The notes under the pieces are model-generated. The model had not been told where the DNA came from. It worked only from the letters and a program-made list of their open reading frames with translations, and searched no databases. Shown piece by piece: positions 1-8,900 of a stretch of 64,000 nucleotides of DNA. The translations under genes were made by a program, and so were the position numbers. Origin of the DNA: Cristatella mucedo (taxonomy: Eukaryota; Bryozoa; Phylactolaemata; Cristatellidae); assembly GCA_009760855.2 (NCBI GenBank), contig WPIO01000001.1, forward strand, positions 2,164,501 to 2,228,500, written 5' to 3'. How positions within the stretch are numbered: the stretch's first letter is position 1; the number at the start of each line of letters is the position of its first letter.

Positions 1-83
1 AAATTGAAAAGATTGGCTGAAATAAACTGCAACTCTCATTCCACGTAACATGTATCTTGCGTGCGCATAATTTTCACCCATTA

Positions 84-800
84 GGCGATTTCAATCGACG
101 GCAATGCACGGCAATCGACGGCAATGGCTCAGGGAAATACGCCAATCCATAGCGATCAGTTACAAATGGACCGACAGTGCTGAGAGAAGCACCAACTTTT
201 CTTGCGTATTGCACTACACTGCATTAAAAGTGCAGCCACATTATTTTAAACAATCGACAAAGGCTCAATCAAGGGCAATGCACGGCAATTGAGGCAATGT
301 CCCAACCTCTACTAAAATCTGTTTCAAGTTTGCTGGAAATCGGCTGTGTGAATTTGTAATTATTCTACCACATAACGCTAACTGTGGGTGCACAAACTGT
401 CATTTTGAGAGATCAACCTTGGGCAAAGCATGGCAATCGACGGCAATTGCCCGAGACAACTCAGCAATCTATGATTGTCTGTTACAATCACAAACAAAGA
501 TGGTGGGAGAAGATTAATTTTTCTTGTGCATTACAGTGCACTGTATTAAAATTGCAACAGCATCCTTTCAAATAATCTCGAACGTGCATTCCAGAGCAAT
601 GCACGGCAATCGACGGCAACGGCCTGAGAAAATATGGAAATCTATGACGGTTCATTAAAAATAGACTGGTCGCTGCTTGGTGACGCTCACATTTAGATTT
701 CTCGTTGGCGCATACTCTATTTTTACTGCACCCAGGAAATGCCATCGGCAATGCTAGCTCTCGGTCACTGCAATGCAATCAACGTCAATGGCCCGGTAGC
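84..800. repeat. Diverged tandem repeat, about 180-210 bp unit, three units
   Basis: Three imperfect units (about 100-300, 415-600 and 595-790) each begin with a short core built of 'ggcaatcgacggcaat'-type words and continue with a similar body. Units 1 and 2 both contain a stretch reading 'ttttcttg(c/t)g(t/c)att' followed by a similar run. Both units are open in the same relative frame and their translations are alike (HGNRRQ near the start, NFSC..L later). That is most simply a by-product of DNA duplication. No start, splice or codon evidence supports a gene. Confidence 0.6.
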
Positions 801-861
801 GGGTAGGGAAGTGGTAGCCATCTTTTAGTAGCGTCACTATCCTACATGCCTCGCTCTAAGT

Positions 862-1051
862 CACTGGTTTTTAACCCGTGGGTAGTGACCCCTTCGTGGG
901 TCGAATGACCCTTTCACATGGGTCACCTAAGACCGTCGGAAAACATGCATTTCCAGATGTTACACACAGTTGTTTTATGGTTGGAGTTCGACACAACACG
1001 ATGAGCGGTGTTAAAGGGTCACGGCCGCATTAGAAAGGCCGAGAACCGCTG
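862..1051 (+). mobile_element. SPIN-like hAT MITE, about 190 bp
   Basis: The left end 'cactggtttttaacc' and right end 'gagaaccgctg' form inverted termini of hAT type. The inside carries the row of gggtc/gaccc words, then 'gggtcacctaagacc' and 'tcggaaaaca', and near the right end 'ttttatggttgg' and 'ttaaagggtcacgg'. This order and wording match what I know of the non-autonomous SPIN (SPACE INVADERS) hAT elements, which are also about 200 bp. The flanks 854-861 and 1052-1059 are inverted rather than direct repeats, so a clean 8-bp target duplication is not visible. The identification is from recall of the consensus, not a search. Confidence 0.7.
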
Positions 1052-1204
1052 GCTTAGAGGCACCGACGTCTGGACGAGCGGCGCCACGCCCACAATAGCG
1101 CGGCTTTGGTTGGCGCAGCGATGTCGAGGCTCTCAATATAACGCACTCACAAATGCAGAAAAAAAATCAAAGCAGAACGTTAATAAAAGCAGACGCTAAT
1201 GGAA

Positions 1205-1320
1205 TGGCAGAACTAAGTATTAGCTGATTTAAAGCCTCATTTGTCTAGCGTTAGAAGAGCCTTAACGGCTATCGCCACCGCTTGCAGTGGGTCAATAAAG
1301 TAGCGCCCGCTGCAAACGAT
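1205..1320 (-). mobile_element. SINE family 2 fragment (antisense)
   Basis: Read on the minus strand this contains 'cactgcaagcggtggcgata', then 'gccgttaaggctcttct' and a 'gacaaatgaggct'-like end. This is the body of the tRNA-headed SINE seen complete at 50600-50750 and 63270-63420. The tRNA-like head is missing or too diverged to see. Confidence 0.55.
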
Positions 1321-2139
1321 TCAAACCAGCAACCAACGTGAAGAAGTGTCGTGAAGAGCGAGCACCCTGACCTCCGCGGCTATCGCGATCCGGTAAACAT
1401 GAATATGACTAGCGTTTTGTCGCACGCCAAAAGGCAATCGCATCTCCGTCTTGGCACTCTAAAATACGCCGACACGTAGAGCCCAGGGGCGATGCCACAT
1501 GCGCGTAACCCTCAGTCACCGACAGTCAGACTTCTCAATGCACCGAATATCGACTTGAGACCTTACTAAACTCGACTTTATTAATGTTTTGTGCTTTCTT
1601 TATGGATATCATATTCCGCGACCGTCGGCGCACCTGTGCGCATTGGGGCTGGATATGCTACTCGCTAGCCGCGCGCCCCAAGAAGTTCACCGTCATACGT
1701 CGCGAAGGACTAGCGCCGGGGTTTCCGTGTTCTGCGCCCAAGTTCTGGCCGGACGCGGAAGCCGCTGCACGCCGTTTGTAACAATAGCGTTCATCCTTCC
1801 ATACATTTTCTGTATCGCTCGTGCAAATAACCAATGCGAAACTATCGAGCGAGCGAGCTAGCTTCCAACGCGAGCGCAGCGTAACGATTCGCGGAGGAAA
1901 TGGACTCGCTGGCCGAGCGAGTCATCGGCGGGCTAACTGCAAGCCCGCGAGGTCAGCCAAGTGGCGTGCTGCTTTCTAGACTTGTAAGGATCCACGCAAA
2001 TCCATCGGCAGAAGGTAACGTGTATGATCCTGTACGACGATTGGCTTGAGAGAAGTGCAACACGTGCACGGCAGCGGCTTCTTCGCAGGTTTCGCTTTCA
2101 GGCTGCGCGCGCCACGTCGCGGCGCTAACGCCTGGGTCT
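1321..2139. other. No gene or repeat recognised
   Basis: Short open frames are present but none has recognisable domains, flanking splice sites of an expected protein, or codon bias. I see nothing supportable in this stretch. Confidence 0.4.
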
Positions 2140-2295
2140 TGGCCCAGAAGGTAAGGTGCTCGCTCTTTACGACCCCGATCACGGGTTGGAGTCCTGCAGT
2201 GAGCGTTCCTTTATTGCTTTATTGCTTCCTTTATTGGCTGCGATGGCTGCGACCACTCTTCTGCGGCTACATAAACGAGAATAGCTAAGTCAGCT
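2140..2295 (+). mobile_element. SINE family 2 copy
   Basis: Starts with an A-box-like 'gcccagaaggtaaggtgctc', then a B-box-like 'cacgggttggagtcctgc'. The body and an '...ttctgcggctacataaacga' end parallel the copies at 63115-63420. The B box is mutated (ggagtcc in place of cgaatcc), so this is an old copy. Confidence 0.55.
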
Positions 2296-2504
2296 AAGCT
2301 ATTTTTATTTTATTCCACGCTAACGTAGTGGTGCTAGCCCATTCTGACGCGCCACAAATGGCGTCGCAACCGGAGCCTCGACACCATTGGTTAGCGACTT
2401 GCAGCGCCAGATCGCCGATATGCGCAGATACGTTAACGATAACAATAATAGTAATACATTTTCATAGCACCCTCGTAGAACTTGGGCCGCGATGGCACAC
2501 AGGG

Positions 2505-2660
2505 TAAGGCGGTTGCTTTCCACGACCTCGGGGACCGAGTTAGTGGCAAGCGAATCGTGCGGTGGGCAATCCTTCGTTGCCGCCGCTGCAAGCAGCGGCG
2601 ATAGCCGTAAAGGCTTTTCTGCAGTGAAACAAAAGAGGCTGTTGAATCGACTAATTTCTT
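2505..2660 (+). mobile_element. SINE family 2 copy
   Basis: The body 'gcggtgggcaatccttcgtt' through 'gatagccgtaaaggcttttc' and the terminal 'aagaggctgttgaatcga' match the copies at 50600-50750 and 63270-63420 closely. The tRNA-like head is diverged around 2515-2560. Confidence 0.6.
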
Positions 2661-2764
2661 TGTTGTAAATACCTTTTTTTAGGTACTTCACATTTTCTAT
2701 AAGGGAGCAACCTTTAGCAACCTTGCCTCTAGTTCGCCTGCTCCCAAGAAAGCCTGGATATCTC

Positions 2765-2960
2765 ACCTAACTGAGGTCATGGCACCTGTTGACTTGACAA
2801 AGTTTAAAAAGGAGCTAAAATCAATATATTCCCCACAGCATTTGCTGGGTCTGTATGCATTGTCTTACGGGCGAATTGAAGAGTTCTTACGCGCACTGAC
2901 CCTGGGCATGCTTTCACTAACCAATTAACTCTAATCCTTTGCAGCACAGTATAGCTTGTA
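2765..2960 (+). mobile_element. Possible LINE 3' fragment
   Basis: The stretch from about 2780 reads in frame as a peptide resembling the extreme C-terminus of the LINE reverse transcriptase protein found elsewhere here (DLT-F-K--LK). It is followed by a tail containing '...gaccctgggcatg' like the LINE 3' UTR. It is short and diverged, so this call is weak. Confidence 0.4.
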
Positions 2961-4005
2961 GAAACGATATTTAGTTCCCTCTAGGAGTTATGCAAATGTC
3001 TTAATTTTTTCATTTTTTGTTACTGCCTACTACTACCTATTTACCGTTGATGGCTGCGAGCTAATTTCATCGTGCTGTGTATTAGTTCTCCGGGATACTA
3101 CGGGGGACTCCACGACATTTCCAAACAATTTCGGCGGCGATTCTCGTGCCGGCAGACCTGTCGTGGCCACGACCACCTCGCAGGCCAAATGCTAATTAGC
3201 ATCGCTCGGCCAGCCATCCAGCTGTCTCCTTCGAAAGCAGCCAACTAAGTACGGTCAGTGTACAGCATTTAAAGACATTGCTGTGCGCGCGACACAAATA
3301 ACAGCGGCTGTATGCCGCAGCGCTGGCCCTGAATCTTATCAAGTCAGCCTCCGTGTTTGCATTCTCGTCAAGCCTGCCTTGTTACACTGCGGTTAGGATC
3401 TAACCAGGCCGACATCCTCACGATTGCGATGCAGAGGATCTGTCACAGCAAGCGGCAGCGGCAGTAGCGGAGGCATCTGCGACCGACAGACAAAACCTAT
3501 TCTATAGAGGGCGGCGGGAAATTCAATACTTAGCCTGGTGCGGATGAACGAGAATTTCGACTCGACTCGGAATAAAGGAGATCGGCAAGTCGTGCGAGTC
3601 GCTCAGAAGTCGCCACAGCGCATGCGTGGGCCAAGAGGCGGGTTTTGCCTCGACAAAGCGGACAGTGTGACGTCACAAGCCGCTGCTATTCAGAGCCATT
3701 GCTTGTGCGGTAGCTTGTGCAGCTGCTTACTTTGGCTCTGGTCTCATTCCGCTCGCCACCCAGTCATTCAGCCACTCGCGTCACTTGTCACGGCGAAATG
3801 CCCGCGCGGGTGCTAAATACGCACGTGACTCATTACGGCCACGCAGCGTGACTAGTGCAGGCAAAAAGTCGCAGTGCGCCAGCCAGCGAGCCAGCCCGCG
3901 AGGCATTTCGTGATACCGCAGACGGACGGTCCGACCGTCGGATACTTAAGGGTGAGCACAACTACAGCTTTGTAAGACGTATTCCAATGCCCATGTGCCA
4001 TTTTG
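2961..4005. other. No gene recognised
   Basis: Several open frames up to 92 codons occur (for example 3538-3816) without recognisable domains. I found no supported gene, RNA or repeat family here. Confidence 0.4.
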
Positions 4006-4009
4006 GCAT

Positions 4010-4290
4010 TGTAATGTAATGCAACGTATCTCCATCTGTAAATCAGCAAAGCCGCACCATGTTGGTGTTATGCAGGAGAGTTTTCTTTAGCTCACTCAAA
4101 GCCCAAGCGGCTTTCGGTACGCATTCGATAGCCAACAGACTTCGTCTCACTCAACGAAGAGAAAGTGGGAAGCATAGCAGAGCCCGGAGAGCAGCTGAGA
4201 TGGTGAGTAGCATAAAAGTAGCAGCCCAGGATGGCTGAAAGGGGTGTGTCACAGGGGGCCGCATTAGAGTAGAGGTTATTGCCTAAAATG
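4010..4290 (+). repeat. Dispersed repeat family C, copy 1
   Basis: Contains 'gttatgcaggagagtttt', then 'agcggctttcggtacgcatt' and 'gatagccaacagacttcgtc'. Related copies lie at 31595-31735 and 42365-42625. A conserved 'ctttcgg/ctttcgt' core and the following 'tagcca(a/g)ca' word are shared by all three. No coding frame is conserved, and the class of element is unknown. Confidence 0.6.
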
Positions 4291-4299
4291 AAATGATGT

Positions 4300-5100
4300 C
4301 GAAAGTGAATCCAGTCAGCCCTTCTCATTCTGTACTGGACAACATCAGAGCTGAATTTTCCAAATCCGCGAAGCCGGACCGTGACAATCCAATCTCTGAA
4401 TGAAGCATTATTGCCAGAGCGATAAAGCAGATGCCACCTGCTCCATCCGATCCACCGGGCAGATTTCGTGCGCAAGTGCTAATGGAGCCCCGATATATAC
4501 GTTTCACTCACCACCGGATCCTCCGGTCCGCAATAATTTCCGACCGGCTCCGCCGCGGCATCCAGCGGGAAAATGTGGGCCTCGGACGCCGAGTTCGAGC
4601 CGCCCACCCATCGTCCTTGAACGCGAACTATTCGTGAACTTTTGGAAAAGGAGCGGAAGCCGAGCCGTCACAAGTCCGTCACTCACTTATCGGCATGTTG
4701 CTTCCCTCATCGTCAGCCAAAATGCTCAAAGGGGGATTCTCGCTGAAAGTTTTTTAGGCGACCTCGCACGCAAAAGCTCACCTTATGAGGTGGCGAGTGT
4801 TGAGTTGTGGGGGGCGACATCAAACTGGCTACTGATACGATAGCCAGAATCGCCATGTCTAACCGGATTCTGCCACAAGCACCGCGTGCGTCTTCTTTTT
4901 ATTCAGCAATGGCAAGCGTTCCGCCGGTCGCATAGGAGTGGTGGCGAGCGCGAGTTTTAGTATACATTGTCCTGAAAGTGTGGTTAACAGCGGAGTTTAC
5001 GTTCGGGCAATGTGCTAGAGTGTGAGAAAAATTATATTAAGGAAACTTGAAAATATCAATGCTGGCCTTATGACCACGAGATCGCCATATCGCGTTGTAG
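4300..5100. other. No gene recognised
   Basis: Overlapping open frames on both strands (such as 4400-4843 plus and 4092-4475 minus) are present. None shows a recognisable domain or splice context. I see no supportable feature. Confidence 0.35.
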
Positions 5101-5116
5101 CGAGTGGCGCACCCGC

Positions 5117-5145
5117 CGGGGGGGGGTGGGGTGGGGTGGAGGGTA
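5117..5145 (+). other. G-rich tract with G-quadruplex potential
   Basis: A run of G7-9 followed by T-separated runs of GGGG, GGGG and GG-A-GGG fits the classic four-run G-quadruplex pattern with one-base loops. The G-rich strand is plus. It is followed at 5160-5215 by two near-identical 'gctggatcaggggggcaatc' units. Confidence 0.6.
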
Positions 5146-5778
5146 TACGTCTCCCGGGCGCTGGATCAGGGGGGCAATCAGCGCTAGATCACGGGAGCTG
5201 GATCAGGGGGGCAATCGCCAAAAGTGGGCGCCTAATGCGGGCCCCCCGGGGGCGGAGGCAGGCGAAATCTGTTTAGTTCTTCCCTGGGCGCACTATATCA
5301 TAGGTACGCTCCACTGATTGTAACTCAGTAGTAGAGCCTTCGCTTGACATGCAGTAGGTTTGCTTCAGTGTCATGGATTTGATAAGAAATATTCAAATTA
5401 AAAGTTACTATTTTTGAATGGAGATTTTGCCAAAACATGCTTATATTTTTCGCATTTAGCTAATTCACTTTGGTAATGTCACAAGTTGAAACACTTCGAG
5501 AGTAGCCTAACGAAGGAAGGTCTGTATAATTGGCTCTGAAAGCGTTGGAAACCATGTGCAACCATCAAAAAACCTGGATGACTTCCACTAATTAGCACGA
5601 TTAACTGGATTTCTAACGAGCTGGCTTGGTTACGTGCGTAGACTTATATTAAGAGGTAACTGGGTGTGTACCTGGCGATACTTTCAGACTATGTGAACAA
5701 GATTGTATGGCAAAGCACGACTTTTGAGGATATGCTAAAGGTCTCACAAAATGACTATTACAACTTAAAAAGTTCAAG

Positions 5779-5915
5779 AATGGTTTGGTCTAGCGGTTAA
5801 GGTGCTCGCCCCGACCAAGGTCTGACCGAGGTCGTGGGCTCGAGCCCCGAGGCACATGTGAAGCGCCTGAATAGAGATTAATTTCTCTTAGGGCGCTATA
5901 TAAATGAATTATAGG
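5779..5915 (+). mobile_element. SINE family 1, tRNA-derived head with LINE-like tail
   Basis: The head has a pol III A box ('tggtctagcggttaagg') and a B box ('gtgggctcgagcccc') about 40 bp apart, resembling a tRNA-Glu type promoter. The tail 'agcgcctgaatagagattaa' through 'tctcttagggcgctatataa' is the same palindromic 3' end as the LINE family in this window. The copy looks full length and lies 30-170 bp beyond the vitellogenin 3' end. Confidence 0.8.
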
Positions 5916-5946
5916 AAGAATATAAAATAAATCATATTGATCGAGA

Positions 5947-5952
5947 TTTATT
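5947..5952 (-). promoter_or_regulatory. Vitellogenin polyadenylation signal AATAAA
   Basis: Minus-strand AATAAA lies 41 bases beyond the vitellogenin stop codon (5995-5993), so the 3' UTR is very short. It is the first canonical signal downstream of the stop. Confidence 0.7.
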
Positions 5953-5992
5953 TTACAATCTTATGGCAGATGGATCGCGACGCGATGGAAAT

Positions 5993-8900
5993 TTAAAAGC
6001 ACTGCTCTGCGATCGGGCACTGGTCGAATTGCCACTGAACAAATGGCAGAGTTGGGATCCTGGCTCCTGTGGCCAAGATGGACCGACCGTGGCGAGACAC
6101 AATGAGGTTCTTAATTGCCGACGGTTCGTAGCATTGCAGTCTCTGGGCCACGTGTTTGGTCGCCATCTTGTTGCATGCTTCGCTGCACTCTGGAAGCGGC
6201 TCCATCGTCACGCAAGCGTAGGCTTTGCTGCCGATTGTCGTTTGAATAACCTGCAAGTTATACGTAGCTCGTGAGCCACACAGATGCCAGCGTCTTCGTC
6301 CGCGAGCGAGACCTACAGCTGACGCTTCGGTAAATTACCTTGTGTACTAACTCGGTTTGGCAAGCGCCAACCTTGTGAATCTGATAGGACTGAGACACTA
6401 CTGAAGCAGCGGGCTGCGGCAAAAGAACTTGCGCGGCGAATGGTGCACCAGCCTGGCTGAGGTGCATAGGCGCGAGCCAGGTAGCTGGCATAACACTGTT
6501 CCAGAAGATCATCCGTGACAACCAAGGGGCATCCACTCCAAGAAGCTTGCACACGCAGCCGTGTTTTCGGATAATGAGATCCATCTGAAAGATACCACTG
6601 CCAAGTTCAGACGCCCGCCAGGCAGCTGAGACACAGGGACGCGCGAGCTTTAACCGACTCTACGCTGCCAATTCTTCTCGAAATAAATGTAGCTTTGGGA
6701 AGCTGCTGATGGTAGACCGAATGGTCGGTCTTACTTTGTCGTCGTCCTTGATCGTGACAGTCCATGTGAGTACTCCCTTTTGGCCGGCAAAGCTAGAGCC
6801 CATGCCTTGCGCTTTCTTGACGAGTACAGAGTGAGAAGCGCTCGGCTTCAAGTAGCTGCAGAGGCTTTCAACTGCAGCAGTCACGCCGGCCGGTACCTTG
6901 GTAAAGGACAATACGTTCGCTGTTTGAGCGCTCTTATAATAAATGAGATTGGCAAAGACTGCAGGCAAGAAGTTAGTGAATACTGCATGAGCAGTTTTCA
7001 CATTATCGATGACTTAGACGCTGGACTTGGATGACGATGCACGCTTTCGAGCTAAGGAATGTACACAGCACTTTAAGAAACACCCACGATGGACGTGCTG
7101 CACAGTGCAGGATTTATTTAACTCGCTTACGTTGCCTGAGCTGAACTGCATTGAAGTTGTTCGTTGCAGAACAGGGAGATGAAGACGTCCTGTTATGTCT
7201 TTGCATCCCAGTATGCCATCTTGAACACAACCATTTGATGCGCCCGTCTCTTGCACGCCAGTCTGCAAGAATACGCTGCTTTAAGAACGTCAGAAAACTG
7301 GTAGGACTCGACGGACTGTCTTCTTGCGAATTGCACCTCTATTTTGAGCTTAACCTACCCATGAGCCCTAATCTGCGTTCAGTTCTTATCAGTGATGAAG
7401 GCAGATAAATGCATGTAACTCACAGCAATGCTCACCTTGATGTTGATCGCGTTTCTGGAGCCGGCACGTGCACCCCAAGCCATCTGGTAGTGTCCATTCA
7501 GGCCCTGACCGACGACGGTGGTGCGAGTGTGAGGATTAGCAATCGTTGAACCACCAACAAGCTGAACCTGCTCGTGCAGAAGCGTAGACTCTACGTAGAC
7601 GCCAGCCAATCAAGTCAGCTCAAGCCAGCTTAACATCTCGATGTCTATTTGAAGCCTTCGTATCACGCTTGCACTACCCTAACGATTCCGACTGGACCTA
7701 CCTTGAACGCATTAGTTTTTCCACTAGCAGAATCTCCGATTTTGACGCTCAAGATCCTCTTAATGCAGTTCGAGGCTTTGTCGTAAACTGACGTGCTGGT
7801 GGCGAAGAGCTGCTGGACGTTGCCCCGTTGGATGGCTTTCAATATAAGGACTAACTTTGATACAGGTCCACTTGTGGTCATCGAAGGCAGCGAATTCCAT
7901 CCCATGTGTTGCTGCATTTGTCTGGAAATGAAGCGATAAATAAGAGAAACCGAAAGAAGATGGCTACTGGCAGTAGCGCCAGCTGCTATATCATGGCAAC
8001 CTGCTTACCTATGCAAGAAAGCAGGCACGCTAGTTCTGGTCGACCACTTGGCACCGATGTTCCTCTTGTAGATGTTGCGACCGAAGCTTTGCTTGCGGCC
8101 CATTCCAAAGACCTTGTGACCAACAGTGTGCGTTGCCATTTTGTTCCTCAGCCATCTTGGAATAGATTTTCCGGCGGTCATGTAGTTCAAGTGCGAAATT
8201 TTTCCGTAAGTTGCTGCTCCTCGCTGTGCCCTCAGCCTCCATCGGGGTGAAGAGCTTTTGCCGACAAGTCCGCGGTGCTTGAACAAGGCCTTGCGGCTCT
8301 TCTCCTTGCTAGCGCTCGAGCTGCTCGACTCAGACGAGCTGCTGCTGCTTGAGCTGCTGCTGCTGCTGCTGCTTGATGAGCTTGAGCTACTGCTGCTGCT
8401 GCTGCTGCTTGGGCTGCTGCTGCTGCTTGGGCTGCTGCTGCTTGAGCTGCTGCTGCTGCTTGGGCTGCTGCTGCTTGAGCTGCTGCTGCTGCTTGGGCTG
8501 CTGCTGCTTGAGCTGCTGCTGCTGCTTGGGCTGCTGCTGCTTGATGAGCTGCTTGATGAGCTGCTTGGGCTGCTGCTTGATGAGCTGCTGGAGGACGACT
8601 CGGACGAGCTCGAGCTACTAGATTCTTCAGACGAGCCCCATTCTGACCACACGGATTCTTCAGACGAGCCCCATTCTGACCACACGGATTCTTCAGACGA
8701 GCCCCATTCTGACGACTCGGATGAGCTCGACGCGGACGAATCGGATGAGCTTGATTCGGACGACTCCGACGTGCTCGATTCGGACATCTCAGAGGTTCCT
8801 AGTTCTGACGTGTCACTGTCTTCGGAAGAGCTAGAGAGAGCCACATTCTTGCCCAGCCTTGTATGAAAAGCATTAATGGCATGGCCGAAAATGCCTGCGG

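Noticed and set aside
4092-4843. Possible gene from open frames of 127-147 codons on both strands
   Set aside because: Frames overlap on opposite strands, show no domain, and partly lie in repeat family C.
5779-5870. Genuine tRNA gene
   Set aside because: A and B boxes are present, but the cloverleaf arms do not pair as a tRNA, and the segment continues into a LINE-type tail repeated elsewhere.
6258-6584. Alternative reading frame of vitellogenin exon 27 (containing TDDLLEQCYASYLAR)
   Set aside because: It looks protein-like, but only the frame beginning MDLIIRKHG is phase-consistent with both neighbouring exons.
8258-8866. 202-codon leucine/aspartate-rich open frame on the plus strand
   Set aside because: It is the complement of the vitellogenin polyserine exon; AGC/TCA repeats read backwards as GCT/CTG give leucine-rich frames.
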